Shown: positions 22,580 through 35,519, counted from the first letter of the stretch. The stretch is 64,000 bases of DNA from Dromaius novaehollandiae (GCF_036370855.1 NW_026991398.1:1116001-1180000); one strand, 5' to 3'. Notes: a model not told the origin generated them from the letters alone. Made by a program: numbers and translations.

Positions 22580-24420
22580 AATGGCTCCAGGGCGTCTCCA
22601 AGTGCCACTGGATGCTTGTGGTTGGACACCTGAGCTCTGCCTGGAAAGGGGAAGAACTGTTTTCACCATTTCAAAAATAGAAGCCCACTTTCATCAGCTC
22701 AAATGATTGGCTAATTTTAATGTCAATATTTTCCTGTGATGAAACAGTGGAAACCTTCAGTAGGCTGTGGATAAAATCTCAGTGATCTCTCACATATGTC
22801 CACATGTCCTGATGAAATTGGTCATTTCTAAAGGCATCTTTACAGCAGACTGTCTGGACATATGCACTTTCCCTAGTTTTCCAGTTTTCCTCCTCCCCTT
22901 GCTCTTTATCATTCAGATACCTCTCAGCTCTCCAGTTGATGCTCTGAGCTTCTGGGAGTCTGAAGCTTGCCTCGTCTTTCAGCAGTCTCATCATCTCTTT
23001 AGTCAGCTCCTATGTTCTGCTTCTTGTCTATCCTCTCCTATCTATCTGTCGAGAACATTTCAAGGAAAGTTATATCTTGTGGGCAGTGGAGCTCACTGGA
23101 GGCAGCTTGGACTTGACATAGAGTTGAGGAGTGTCTTTTATCTTTTAATAAACTGTTTCGAATTTTATTTTTGTTTGATCACAATTAAGACATCCTTCTG
23201 TGCCTGTTTGCAGCTAGTTCTCTAAGGAAAGCAGGTGGGAATTGGTGCACATGAGCTGTAACATTCAGCTACAGACTGGAGTGGGAAAAGGCTAGATTTT
23301 GACCAGAGTGATCTAAGTCCCCAGGGGCTGATGAGGCAACTGGCAGGGCTGGGGAGCTGGGGAGGAAGGTTGTCCATGCACGTCTCCTATCAAAAACACT
23401 GCTTGTCCTACATGTCCAGACTTCATTAGGAGACCCAGTGGGTCAGTGTGAATTGGAGAATGTGGGAATCGCTTATTCCAAAAAGTCAAGAATAAAGAAT
23501 GCTTCAGAAGCAGACATCTTTTGTTTTCAGGTGCTCATTGAAATCTGCCTAATCTGAGTACACTCCTGAAAACTTTCTAATTGGCCACACAAGACCTGAA
23601 GAACTGAGGAAAATTATGGAAGGAGGCATGGCTTCTTAGGGGTTTTTGCATTTTCATGACCCTTTGGGTGTATTTGGTGCTGAACCTGTGAACCTCAGAT
23701 GCTGAGAAGAGGCTGAAGAAATCTCTCAAGAAGTTAACGTCTGAAGCAAATCCCAAGTTTCTTGGAGTGTTAACAGGTCCCACTGAGGACAATTACCACC
23801 AAAGTCTCCCCAGGGGCTGATTAGAGCAGAAAGCTGGAGGCCTGATTGCAGGTAGGCAAAGGCAATGTGCAGGTGGCTCTGATGCCAAGTCAACCTTGAT
23901 GTGTGTTATCAGGCAGAGCAGCCAGGCACTGACAGCCAGCCCCTGGGTAGGGTCATGCTTTCCATCCTGCATTGCTCAGGGCTCTTCCTGGGGGCAGTGT
24001 GCAGGTGGGGGTGTGCAATGCCAAATGCAAGACCATGATACGGCACCTCCTAGGCTCCCAAGGGACAAGGAGGCAGCCAGGCCACAGTGCTTTGAGGAAT
24101 GGTGTCTTCTCGTGGGCCTCAGTGGCAGAGACACCAGCCATAGCCAAGAGGACAAAGACCTCGCTGTGTTGGGAAGTGTCAGCCTTGGTAGTGCCCCAGG
24201 CCATCTCCACCACAGGCTGTCCTATGCCTTCCCACGCCTGTGCCTGTTTCCTTGCGTACTGTAGACACCCAACCTGCTTCCCCACCTTGCTCTCACCCCA
24301 GGATCTCCTGATCTCTCCTGATGTCTCCCTGTCCTCACTTGCTTCTCCTTGAAACACAAAGCCAGGGGCTGATCACAGGCTCCCTCTGGGTGACCTGTAG
24401 CACCACAGCACTACCCTACG
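22580..24420 (+). repeat. Low-copy repeat R1, copy b
   Basis: It aligns in direct orientation with 48,330-50,230. Shared landmarks are atctgtcgagaacatttcaa at about 23,045, a ctggaggcagcttggactt stretch, and gtgctttgaggaatggtgtc at about 24,090. The right part (23,820-24,420) is also found at 51,017-52,010. Open frames inside, such as 22,767-23,225, are interrupted in the paralogues. No gene is called. Confidence 0.7.
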
Positions 24421-25550
24421 AGTGACATTTCCCTTGACCTCCTGCCTATGCTCCTGCTCAGACAGCCCACGATGCTTCTGGCCGCCTTTGCTGCAAGGGA
24501 ACGCTGGTGGCTCATGTTTTGCCTCCTGTCCCTCAGGACCCTCAGGTCCTTTTCCACAGAGCCGCTCCCCAAGTACTCAGGCCCCAGCCTGTAACACTGT
24601 GGGGTGTTGGTTTCTCCCAGGCGCAAGACCTGGCATTTGTCCTTGTTGAATTTCATGAGGTTCCAGACAGCCCATTCCTCCTGCCTGTCTAGCTCCCTCT
24701 GAGTGGCAGCCCTCAAGCATATGACTCCCCCCTACCCCCGCCCCATCCACCTCCAGTTTGGGGTCATATACAAGCATGATGACTGTTGCCTCCTGTGTGT
24801 AAACAGGACTGCCCTCTGAGCCTGACCATCCAAGCAGCTATTTACCCATCCGGTTGTCTACTCTCTAGCCTGTAGCGTTCTAACGTGCGTGCAAGAATAT
24901 TGAGGGAGACAGTGTCAAACACCTTGCTAAAGTCCACGAAAAGACATTTACTCTTCTCCATCCACAAATGCAGTTATTTAATCATAGCAGGCAATCAGGT
25001 TGGCATAATTTACCCTGGGTAAATCCATGCTAAGTGTTCCCTGGCACCTTCTTCTCCTTCATGTGCCCAGAAATGTGATCTGGGAGAACTCATTCCATGA
25101 CTCACTCCTCACCAAAGTGATGCTGCACTGCCTGCAGCTCCCCAGGTTGTCCTTGTGGCCTTTTTTGAAGATGGATGCAACATTTGCCTTTCTCCAGTCA
25201 TTGGGACTTCACCCCATCTCCACAACCTTGCAAAGATGATAGCGAGTGGCCTTGCTGTGACAGCAGTCAGCTCTCACAGCATCCTCGTATGCAGCCCATC
25301 CAACCCCCCTGACTTGTGTAGTTTGAGTTCTCACAAGGAATCCCTCACTAACCTCATCCACCATTGGCTGTTTTTTCTCCTCTGGAGTCCTGACTCAAGG
25401 CCCAACAGCCCAGGAGACTTTGCTTGTGGAAACGGAAGCTAACAAGGGCTTGATTTCCTCAGACCTCTCTGCATCTGCTGCTACAAGATTCCCTGTCCCA
25501 TTTAGCAGTGAGGCCATGTCACAGGACGACTGACTATCTTTACAGTCCCA
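24421..25550 (-). mobile_element. CR1 LINE reverse-transcriptase region, degraded
   Basis: The minus strand encodes, in order from 25,550 downward, the segment before the RT, an RDSL-ELKLHKSGGLDGLH block, TGEKANVASIFKKGHKDN, SCLDGQAQR, QEEWAVWNLMKFNKDKCQVL, and EKDLRVLRDRRQNMSHQ, ending with RRSREMSLVG at 24,411-24,440. Frames shift and stops occur, so it is dead. The RT ends abruptly where R1 copy b begins. Confidence 0.85.
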
Positions 25551-25555
25551 GACTG

Positions 25556-26387
25556 TGAGGGTTTCGTGTCATGTGAGGGAGGGGAGGAGGGGAGGAAGGA
25601 GATTTACTGCAGGAACTTCATTCAACTAGAATACTTATTTTCCAGTCCTCATTGATCTGACCCATGCGTTGCCTGAGCGGCCAATGTGCACTCTTACCCA
25701 TGCGTTGCCTGAGCAGCCAACGTAAAGTCAATCCCAGGGAAGTAACTGTGGGAGGGCGTCCCTGTCCTGAGGGGATCTGCAAGTTGGCAGACCTGCTGTC
25801 ACCCACAAAGAGCCAAAGACAGCCTGTGGGGCCAACCTATTTATACCCTTCAGGGGAAGGTGCAGGTGGAGTCGCTAGGCCAGTTGCAGTTCTCTTCACG
25901 CAGTCGCAGTTCCTAGCTCTTGGCTGCTGCAGGGTTCAACTCCTCCGTTGTTGTTATGATGATCGCATCCACAGTCATGGGGCAGGGGGAATAGCCGAAC
26001 ACCCCCAATGGCAGGCTAGCTGCCTTGAGCACTCTTTGGCACTGGAGAAAGGAGTTTGAGTGACTGCAAATGACTGCTTTACCCTTGCAGGGGTGGTCCC
26101 AAGGAGAGATCCCATAGCTTGGGTGAGAAGGAGTTAATTCCAGTCCGCAATGATTAACGCTGCCCCAGCAGTGAGAGTAGGTGTTATCTCCCAAGGTCCT
26201 GAGGAGGAAGAAACAGTCCAGACCACCCTAATTAACACTGTCCCGGCAGTGAGAGGAGGTTGGTTTCTCAGGGTCCTGGCGCCCAAGCAGGTCTTATTTC
26301 AAAGCTTTGACATCCTCCCAATGCCAAGCAGGCCTTATCTCAAAGCCTTGCCATCCTCCCTTTTGGAGTCTGAAGCACAGCAATGCA
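25556..26387 (-). mobile_element. Putative solo LTR of an endogenous retrovirus, minus orientation
   Basis: The stretch starts with TG (25,556) and ends with CA (26,386-26,387). It is flanked on both sides by GACTG (25,551-25,555 and 26,388-26,392), a possible 5-bp target duplication. On the minus strand a good TATA box, TATAAATAGG, lies at 25,845-25,836. Upstream of it in that orientation are tandem repeats as often seen in U3: period about 81 bp at 26,151-26,280 and about 40 bp at 26,283-26,362. A short tandem repeat of acccatgcgttgcctgagc is at 25,660-25,720. No perfect AATAAA is seen and the 5-bp match may be chance, so the call is tentative. No viral genes are present. Confidence 0.45.
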
Positions 26388-26392
26388 GACTG

Positions 26393-27474
26393 CTTCTAAC
26401 TGGCACCAGATGGGAGGGGGGAGAGGGAGCTAGGAGCATCCCCCCACACTGGCCATTCCCACACCTCTGCCCCTGTTCTCCTGCAGGGCCCTGAGCTGGT
26501 GCTGCTGCTCTGCAGAGTGAGCAGTCTGTGAGGCCATGGGACCATGGGGTGACTCTGTAGTGGCCATGCTGGTCAGGGTGGGAAGCAGACCCAACCAAAT
26601 GAGGATCAGGTCCTCTAATCCCTGCAGGGGGATGCGGATGTGGCAGATGCTCGGAGGGACTACAGAGCATTTCCAAGGGTGCTAGCTGTGTCTAGGGGTG
26701 CCTCTAGATCCTGCCCCTGGTATTTCATTGGCGATGACGTAAATCAGTCTCCAGTCTCCCTTCCCTGTGCCAGCTGGCTCCTCACTGCCTCTCCTGGCAT
26801 TGCAGAGGCCTCCTTTGCCCACGGATACCAGGCTTTAGCACTTTACCTTTAGGTGACTCCACCTTGGAGGATCTCTCCCTTTGTGAGACTCCTCTCACTG
26901 CCCACCCCAGGCACACGCTGTCCCAAGAGATCCCCTGTGCTCTCCTGGCAGCTCCATCTTCCCCTCCAGAAGGATGGACGTCTGATACTGTGACTTAAAA
27001 TGTGGCACACCTCTTCCAGGTATGTAAATCCATGAGTATTCATCCCCTCCACTGCCACTGGACACCAATGGGTGAGTCCTAAATCCAGCCCTTAGTCTCT
27101 AACAGATCATTACATGATTACGAGCTTTTTGCTCCTGAACCCACGGAGAACAATGCGCAGTAGGCCATTTTGGGGGGCAGTTCCTTGGGCCTATGCTTGA
27201 CATGAGCTTTGGAAGAAGAGCCAGCCTTCAAGCTCTACACCAGAAAGAACCTACTTTAATTCAGAGATACTGTGAGGGAGTCAGCTCTGACCTAGTGTTG
27301 GACAAAATGTTATGTGGGCACCAGGGGAGATAGAGCAGTGTCAATAAAGGTGGAATGAACCCAAGCATTTGTGCAGCAACATGATTACAAATACTACTAA
27401 TATTAGTAATAATAGTGATAATAAAATTAAAGTGAACAAAAAAAGATCAGTCCTGGTATGGGACACAGGAGGAG
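26393..27474 (-). repeat. 3' flank of OR2 (low-copy repeat, minus orientation, shortened)
   Basis: This matches the other receptor 3' flanks; for instance 26,480-26,600 matches 5,390-5,520 (ggtgggaagcagaccca). It is more diverged than the rest and is cut short by the LTR and CR1 on its far side. An AT-rich run of AAT-like triplets lies at 27,395-27,425. No gene is seen. Confidence 0.65.
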
Positions 27475-28434
27475 TCATTTCTGGAGAGCAATGGCAATGT
27501 CACCACTACTGAAAAATGTCCATGAAATCACTTTCCGCAGGGCATCCTTGAGCTCCTTGTTCCTCATGCTGTAGATGAGGGGGTTCACTGCTGGAGGCAC
27601 CACCGAGTACAGAACAGACACCACCAGATCCAGAGCTGGGGAGGAGATGGAGGGGGGCTTCAGGTAGGCAAAAAATGAGGTACTGATAAACAGGGAGACC
27701 ACGGCCAGGTGCGGGAGGCACATGGAAAAGGCTTTGTGCCGGCCCTGCTCAGAGGGGATCCTCAGCACAACTGTGAAGATCTGCACATAGGACACCACAA
27801 TGAAAATGAAACACCCAAAGACAACAGAAAGAGTAGCCACAAGCAGCCCCGCTTCCCTGAGGTAGGAGTCTGAGCAGGAGAGCTTGAGGATCTGGGGGAT
27901 TTCACAGAAGAACTGGTCCACAACACTGCCTTGGCAGAGTGGTATTGAAAATGTGTTAGCAGTGTGCAGGAGAGCATTGAGAAAACTGCTGCCCCAGGCA
28001 GCTGCTGCCATTTTGACACAAGCTCTGCTGCCCATGAGGGTCCCATAGTGCAGAGGTCTGCAGATGGCAACGTAGCGGTCATAGGCCATGACTGTGAGGA
28101 GAGAAAACTCTCCTGCTAACAAGAAGACAAACAGGAAGACTTGAGCAGCACATCCCGAGTAGGAAATGGCCCTGGTGTCCCACAGGGAATTGGCCATGGA
28201 TTTGGGGACAGTGGTGGAGATGGTGCCAAGGTCGAGGATGGAGAGGTTGAGGAGGAAGAAGTACATGGGGGTGTGGAGGTGGTGGTCGCAGGCTACGACT
28301 GTGATGATGAGGCCATTGCCCAGGAGGGCAGCCAGGTAGATGCCCAGGAAGAACGCGAAGTGCAAAAGCTGCAGCTCCCGCGTGTCTGTGAACGCCAGGA
28401 GGAGGAACTCGTTGAAGGAGCTACTGTTGGACAT
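27475..28434 (-). CDS. OR2: OR14-like olfactory receptor, intact
   Basis: A full-length gamma-class olfactory receptor of 319 residues. Motifs: NSS glycosylation site at residue 3, GN 39-40 in TM1, LHTPMYFFL 53-61, Cys95, MAYDRYVAIC 116-125, loop-2 cysteines 167, 177 and 187, KAFSMC 234-239, and NPLIYSMRN 284-292. The start at 28,434 (MSNSSS) aligns with OR3. An in-frame ATG six codons upstream (28,452, MPRDSK) is possible but is absent from OR3. The C-terminal tail (ISWTFFSSGDIAIALQK) is unrelated to the shorter WVQCQH-type ends of OR1 and OR3 and about eight residues longer. A predicted acceptor (CTTTGACAG) lies 24 nt before the ATG. Confidence 0.95.
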   Translation of the reverse strand: MSNSSSFNEFLLLAFTDTRELQLLHFAFFLGIYLAALLGNGLIITVVACDHHLHTPMYFFLLNLSILDLGTISTTVPKSMANSLWDTRAISYSGCAAQVFLFVFLLAGEFSLLTVMAYDRYVAICRPLHYGTLMGSRACVKMAAAAWGSSFLNALLHTANTFSIPLCQGSVVDQFFCEIPQILKLSCSDSYLREAGLLVATLSVVFGCFIFIVVSYVQIFTVVLRIPSEQGRHKAFSMCLPHLAVVSLFISTSFFAYLKPPSISSPALDLVVSVLYSVVPPAVNPLIYSMRNKELKDALRKVISWTFFSSGDIAIALQK

Positions 28435-28458
28435 TTTGCTATCTCTGGGCATGGGGGA

Positions 28459-30833
28459 CTGTCAAAGGAAGAAAAGACATTCAGAAGTTAGGAGGGAATT
28501 TTCAGGCCACCTCCCCCCCACCAAAAAATGTTGCAGTTTTCAATCAGCCTCCCACATTGCCTCTCTCTTTACTGAGAGGATCTTTGTGCAGCTGCCTTAC
28601 TTGAGCTCCACTTTGCACCGGCTGAGTGTGCTGCTGTGAGGAGCAGGGGCCTCTGCCTGTGGGCTCCAGAGGAGTCAGTCCTGCTGTGCAGGAGTGGGAA
28701 CGGGGGAATGGGGGTGACTAGCTCTGACATTCACAGTTTCTGCCAGGTGAAATCCACCCGTCATGTGCAAGAGCTTTTCAGCATATTCACTCTGTATTAT
28801 AGAGAAGTAGCATTGAGAAACACAGTTTTAGGGATTTTTAAATGGTGTTTATTTTCTATTAGATGTCCTTGTCACCCCTGGGGATTGTTCCTCAAAGAAG
28901 AAATCCTTGGCATTTCTACTGTGAGTCATGAGAAAAACAGATTTACTGTCCCTTTGTATAGAGTGAGGACAACTAGTCTGTTTATTATTCTTGCTTCCAG
29001 CTGTCCTGTGCTTGCAACTCTTCGAGCTCATGGACAATCACACTCATGTGCTATCCTAAAAAGAAATTGGCCACTGCTGAGAGCAGACAAATCCAGTGTC
29101 AAAGTGCAGATCTCCAACCTTCTCTGCCTTTCTCCAGGCACCAGACGGAGGTCTCCACACTCCCCTTCTAGCCAAGGACACACAGGGCTCTTTTCAGATG
29201 TCCATATACAGCCTCCCACCACAGTCTCCATACTCTCAGCATCTCTGCACCCTCTTCTTTTTTCTCTCAGACATCACAGAGATGCTATGAGACAGCTGTG
29301 CCTTTCTAGAGGGCAGCTCGCAGCCTGGCAGGACCCAACAGGGAAACAGTAAAAGGACCATTAGGACTGAAGATGGGCTCTGCTTAAGGGAGAGTCAGCT
29401 CATTTCCCAACCCCAGAGCTCCACAGGTCAGAAAGGGGCTGGGGAAACCTCACTGCCATGCAGAGCCCTCTGTTGCACAACTTGCAATGCTGATGTCTGA
29501 ACCCCACCCCTGAGACCTGAGAGCAAGAACAGGAGCAGTGTGGACAGGAGGAGAAAGAAGGAGCAACCCCATGATCCTGCTGCCAAGGGAGGCAAGGAAA
29601 AAGAGAGATAGACAGGAACTCAGGAAAGCCTTACCCAGGTGGGCATGCCACTTCATGGATGGTGACATTGCAGGGCAGTCGCTCTCAGCTGCTTTGTCAG
29701 GCAGCATAAAATTGGCCTGTGGCAAGAGAGAGGCCTCTCTCCTCTGCCAGACGTCTGGCTGCAGAGGAGATGGCTCATGCCCTCGACTCCATATCTTTCA
29801 GGGCAGAGGCTCGGCTGGGTGGGAGAGGAGACATGGGGGACTTGCTCAGAGGAAGACATCAGCATCAAAAGTACTGACCATGACTTGCCTAAATCCATTC
29901 TCCCATGATGATTCTGTTGGCAGTTCCCTCTCATTCCCTGCCCATCTCTGCTGCCTGGCACTGTCCCTGCTGGCAGCTCTTGCTTTGTCCCAACAGCTTT
30001 TCCCGGTCAGTGCTCCCAGACCCCTTCCCACCCTCTGTGTGCTCAGTTCTGCCCTACAGAAACCTCCTGGGACAGGGCACTTGCCAGGGGCATCTCTGTG
30101 CATGCAGGTCCTAAGCAGCAAGTGAGATAAACTCCCATGAGGCCACAAAGGTGATGCTAATGCTGTCTGTAGACTAAGGTGAGGCTAAAGCAGCTTGATG
30201 AGATTTCTCACAGACCTGTTCATCTCTTGGAGTGAAGGTTTAGGAGTCCCAGTTCCTTGTGAAAGCAGAAAACTCTTTTTTTCTCCCTGCCAAAATTAGG
30301 CAACTGAAAGTGCAGATACCAGAAGGAAAGCTCCTTCTCTTTCAAGAAGCCCTTCTCCTGATATTCCTCTTGAAAAGGTTCCTAGAACATGTGCTGTGCC
30401 TGACCTAGAGCTGTCAGCAGTCCTGATCCACACAGCACCCTCTCAGCAGGAGAATAAACCTGCCCTGCTGGGTCGCTCCTCTCACCCAGAGCTTCTCCCT
30501 GCAGTGCCATGGGGAGCTCCCTGGGCAGGCTGAGTGCTGACCCTCACAGGCAGCAGAATCACTGCTCTGAACTTCTCTGAATTGCAGCCCTGCACAGACA
30601 TGAGGGCACACTCAAGCTTCACCCCCATGCAGCTGCCCCTGGGAGAAGGGAGCAGCATGCCCTGTCCCTTTGATGCTGAGGCAGGGAATCCCTGCTCTAA
30701 AGGATCTCCTCCTCCTATGCACTAGAAGACCAGGGAGAGCAATTCTTAAAAAGCCTATCAGTCATGGGATGGGCTGGGTTCAGAAGATCCCTCCAGGAAC
30801 CTCAATAATATTGCTGTACAGCCAGAGACTTAC
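28459..30833 (-). other. Predicted 5' intron of OR2 (2,375 bp)
   Basis: Minus-strand donor ACATG|GTAAGT at 30,833 and acceptor TTTGACAG|TCCCCC at 28,459, with 24 nt of 5'UTR (28,458-28,435) as in OR1 and OR3. The intron is more diverged from the other two than those are from each other, with many indels. The 238-codon frame at 28,636-29,352 inside it is not conserved in the paralogues. Confidence 0.6.
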
Positions 30834-31132
30834 CATGTCAAAGGCTGTGATGGTTTCCCCCACAAGCAGCTCTCCTCTGTCCTCCCACTCCACACTGCCT
30901 TCCACTTCTCCCTGTCTTCTCTCATCTCATGTCAGCAGCAGCAGGCAGTGCCCGCAGCCCTGCTGCTCTTGGCAGAGGAGCTGCTCCTGCACACAGCTGT
31001 CTCTGGGCAGTGCTGCCAGGTTGCCATGAGCTCCCTCCATCCCAGGAGCCTGGCCCCACTCAGGAGCAGGGGCCCAACTGAAGGCCTGAATTTCTCTGTC
31101 CCTTGTGCTCCCTCCTCCTGGGAAATGTTCAC
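30834..31132 (-). promoter_or_regulatory. Predicted OR2 leader exon and conserved block
   Basis: A 299-bp block that aligns without gaps to 10,147-10,445 and 55,095-55,393. The core at about 30,936-31,071 is almost identical in all three copies, although this copy's surroundings are the most diverged. The donor is ATG|GTAAGT; the neighbours have ACG before GTAAGT. Confidence 0.6.
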
Positions 31133-32449
31133 TGCAGTAAACTAAAATAATCGCCTATTGTCCTTTGCTAAAGAGTGGAGAGAAACTGATTCCAGCATTG
31201 CAGCTTGTTTCATCAGAGGGTGACTATCTATGATAGGTAGAAATGTCCCACTCTGGAAGCCCCTATTCCTATCCCTTCACTAGGCAGGACACCTAGACAG
31301 GGACAAGAAGGGAGGTCATTGACACATGTTTCAGGTGTTGATTCAGATGAGTCAATCTGGACATCACACACTGGTTTAGAAGCCCCTGGGCTAGAGTGGG
31401 ATTCAGATCCCTCCTGTGAACTCCACAAACACACAGGAGGTGGGATTCCCCTTGCCAAAACTGAAGTGAGCACAACATAGAGGTCTGCAAGTAAGATCCT
31501 TGTCTAAGCGCCCATTATAATTACTGGAGAGGGAGAATGAGTTAGTTGCTCACACACAAACACCTTGTAACACTTGAAGAAACAGAGGTAGTCCCAGCCC
31601 TGTGCCAGTGTCTGCTTGCTCTGGCTGAGTGACTATGAGACCCCCATCCTTCTGGAGCATCAGGTGGGGGCCAGATGGGGAATTTCCTTGGCCATCTGTA
31701 ATGACACTGGATGCCTACTGCTACTACTAGAGCTCCACTCACTATGAAGCAGAGACACAGGCAGACCTCTACAGCCCAAAAAGCTAACAGAATTCAGTGC
31801 AGACATGTCCGTAGGCAGGGCCATGTTCCATGCCTGGGATGTCTAACACAACCACACGTCTCTAGCACATACAGCATGGCACCTGCAGGAAAACTATGCC
31901 TCTTTGGAGTGGTGCTGGGCAAGTGCCCCAGGGCATCTTGGGTTCCCTACCTGTGCCCAAACAACTGGATCCCACCACTGCCTTTAGGCCAAGTCCATCC
32001 CAGCTACATTCAAGTGTGCTGCATAAACAGGAGGCCCATCATACCAAGGTCTTCGCTGTAGTCTCTGCACTCTCAAACCCTCTTGCTCTCCTCTCCCTGA
32101 ACCTCTTCTCATCCCTGGATGTTATGAACAGGGAATGGGCTAATGATATCCACAGGGTGCCTGGATCACAAGCTGTTCAGGCCCAGGGACTTTCTTCAGT
32201 GACACCTTGTCCTGCCTGGAGATCAGCTGACCTTTGCCACAGGCCCCAAACTGCTGCAGAGTCGGCTAAGGCAGCAAACCCCTCTCGCACAGCCCAGCTC
32301 TGTTTCTTCCTGGCCTTGGGCACTGCAAGGTTTGCTCTCTTAGTGGGAACCTCCTTTCACCATTACATTGCCACCTGCTATCTATGGCAGCATGTTTCTG
32401 CTCTGAAGTGGGGCCATTGCACACACAGTGTCCTTGGCTCTTGGTAACA
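31133..32449. other. Upstream region of OR2, duplicated but unassigned
   Basis: Counterpart of 10,446-11,789 and 54,001-55,094. No gene, RNA or mobile-element hallmark is recognised. A 183-codon plus-strand frame (31,896-32,447) is not kept open in the paralogues. Confidence 0.55.
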
Positions 32450-35400
32450 GGTCTCACCATGGCCAATCTGTTCTCTGTGCCACAGCTCAGGCTCTGTAGC
32501 CCAAATAGATGCAAATGCCTGCAGCCTGGGGCACAGCCAGGAGCACAAGCTGTCACAGGACTGCAACATCATTGGAAGAACTGAGATGTGGTGGGATCAC
32601 CCACATGACTGGAGGGCTCTCCTTGTAGGGTACAAGCTCCTCAGGATAGACTGTCAGGGACAGTGGGGAGGGGGGATGCCCTTTGTGTTAAGGGGCAGCT
32701 CAGATGTGTGGAGCTCTTCCATGGAAGAAGCAAGGCTTTCGGTGAGTGCTTGGCTGCAGTCTAAGCAATGTGAACAAGTCTGTGGATCACAGGCCCTGGT
32801 TCTTAGGGTGGTGGTGGTGGTGATTTTCATGTCCCAGATGTTAACTGGAAGGGCAAGCAGCAGAGTGCAAGCAGGCCAGGAGGTTTCTGGAGGACATCAG
32901 GGAGAACTTCTTAGCACATGTGTATGATGGGACAATACTCATGATACTTTCTTGTATCTGGAAATTTCAAACAGGGAGGAACTGATCAGGGATGGGACAG
33001 GCAGTGGCAGCCTTGCCTACGGTGACCATGAAAATGTAGAGTTCCAGATCCTCAGTGGAGTGAGGAAAGATAGTGGCAGAGTGCAGACCTTGGACTTCAG
33101 AGGAGCAGACTTGGGCCTGTTCAGGGGACTGGTGGATCCCAAGGGAGGCAGCTCTGAAGGGACCAGGAGCTCTGCAAAGCCATCAGGTCTTTAAGGACAG
33201 CATCTGCCACGCACAGGGATGGTCCATCCCAATACTCAGTAAAACTAATGTACATCTCGGGAGATCGGCTTGGCTGCATTGGGAACTCATACCTCAGCCC
33301 CAGGGCAATAAGGCAGCATGCAGGAAGCAGAAGGAGGGAGAGGCTGCAATGGAGCGATTCAAAAATATTGTCCAGCAAAGCAGGGATAGTGTTAGGGAAG
33401 CCAAAGTTCCCCTAGGACTGACAATTGCAGGGAACATCAAGAGCGTGAAGAAGAGCTGCTAAGGGTTCAGTTACAGTAGAAGAATATAAAGGAAAATGTT
33501 GGCTCACTGCTGGACTGGGCAGGGAATCTAGTAACAGAAGACACGGGTAGGTCTGAGGAGCTCAGTGCCTTCTTGGATTCAGTCTTCACCAGCAAAGTCT
33601 CCCGGGTTGTTGGGCCATAGTCCATGCTCCAGAGGAAAAAAATCAACCAAAGGTGGATGAGGGTTCAGTGAGAGATGACTTGCAAGAACTCAACCCACAA
33701 AAGTCTATGGGACCGGATGGGCTGCATCTGAGGACTTTGAGAGGGCTGGCCGCTATTGCCACAAGGCCAGTCTCTATCATCTTTGAAAGGCTGTGGAGAT
33801 CAAGGGAGGTCCCAACGAGCAGAAGGAATATTTTTTGCCTATCTTCAGAAAGGCCACAAGGACACTCCAAGAAGCTGCAGGCCATTCAGCCTCATTTGAG
33901 TGAGGAGTGTTTCATGGAGTGAATCCTCCCGCATCACATTTCTGGGCACAAGAGGGAGAAGAAGGTGCCTGGGAACACTCAGCATGGATTTACTGAGGTT
34001 CAATCATTCCACAGCAACCTAATTGCCTGCTGTGATAGAAGACCTGCACTTGTGGAGGAGAGAAGAGTAGTGGCTGTCATTTGCCATGACTTTAGCAAGG
34101 TGTTTGACACTGTCTCACACTATATTCTTGGATACAAATAAGGCCTTATGATAGGCTGAGTAGACAACCAGAGGCGTGAAAAGCTGGTTGGATGATCGAG
34201 CTCAGAGGGTTTTTATGAATGGGTCAGGCTTTATCGGGAAGCCAGTGACAAGTGGAGGACGGAGGGCTCTATACTGGGACCTGTCCTGTCTAACAGGTTC
34301 ATCAGTGACCTGGAGGACACAGCTCTCATCACATTTGCAGGTGGCACCTCATCAGGAAAACAGTCATAAGCCCAAGGGCTGCCATTCAGAGGGACCGCAG
34401 CAGGCAGGAGGGATGGGCTGTCAGGAACTTTGTGAAATTCAAAACCAAAACCAATGCCAGGCCCTGCACCTGGGACACACCAACACCCTGCAGTGATACA
34501 GCTGAGCAGTGCCCAGCTGGGCAGCAGCAGTGCAGAAAAGGACGTGGGAGTCTTTGTGGGCAGCAAACTAAGCATGAGCCAGCAGCATGCCCTGGCAGCA
34601 ATGGAGGCCACAGCATCCTGGGCTGCCTGAGGGAGAGCACAGCCAGGAGATCAAGAGAAGTGATTATTGCCCTCTACTCAACACTCGCTAGAGCACTTCC
34701 AGATACTGCATCCATGGGGGCCCTCTGTAGAAGAACACTGCTGATCACTTGGAGTGAGCTCAGTGGCAGGCCTCCAAGGTGGTCAGCATTGGAGCACTTG
34801 CCCTGTGAGGAGACACTGAGGGAACAGGCCTTGTTCAGCCTGGAGAGGGAGAGGCTTTAGAGTGAACTCATAGTAGCTTTCCAATTCAAGGTTATCATCA
34901 ATAAAGAACCAGGCTTTTGCTGAGTTGGCAGCACAATGAGAGGCAACAAGTATAAGCTGACACAAGTGCAGTCAAAATTGGCTATAAGCAAGGAAATTCA
35001 CTGAGGATAACGAAGCATTTGAAGAAGGATCCAGAGAGGTTATGGACTCTCTGTTTTCGCAGGCTTTCAGGACTCTGTTGAACTAAGTCCCAAGAAGCTT
35101 GTTTTGAATTCAGTGTTGATCACCATGTGAGCAGTAGGTTGGACAAGAAACCTCCCAAGGTCCCTGTGTCATGGACCGAGTCTTCTCTGATCCCATTTCT
35201 AGGTAAACAAAGGAGAAGAAGGTGACAGGGAACAGTCAGCATAGATTTACTGAGGGGAAATGATGCCTCACCAACCTGATGGTCTTCTGTGTTAAAAGCA
35301 CTGTGTACCTCGACTTTAGGAAGGCTTTTGACACTTTCTCCCACAGTAAACTTGCATACAAGTTAGTAGGCAAGTTAGTCAGACAGCAGTGTGCCCGGGC
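32450..35400 (+). mobile_element. CR1 LINE, degraded ORF2, paralogue of the 11.8-kb copy
   Basis: It follows the same ORF2 order as the element at 11,790. It keeps a segment the other lost: bases 32,966-33,309 encode an EISNREELIRDGTGSGSLAY reading and then DHENVEFQIL, typical of the CR1 region between endonuclease and RT. The RT (DDLQEL 33,675; HDFSKVFDTVSH 34,090; WLDDRAQR 34,190) is about 97 percent identical by eye to the first copy. A second RT fragment is appended at 35,180-35,400. Stops and frameshifts are shared, so both copies descend from one already dead element. Confidence 0.85.
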
Positions 35401-35519
35401 AGCAAGGAAGGCCAACTGCCTGAAACAGGCTGAAAGCCTCCGACAGACCTGATGTCTTTGTCCCCTATAGCTGTTGTCTCTGCCACTGAGGCCTATGAGT
35501 AGACATCAGGGTCTCACTG

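Noticed and set aside
22767-23225. 152-codon ORF in R1 copy b and its 187-codon counterpart in copy c
   Set aside because: Length and ends differ between the copies, no motif is recognised, and the inverted copy at 15-16 kb has stops.
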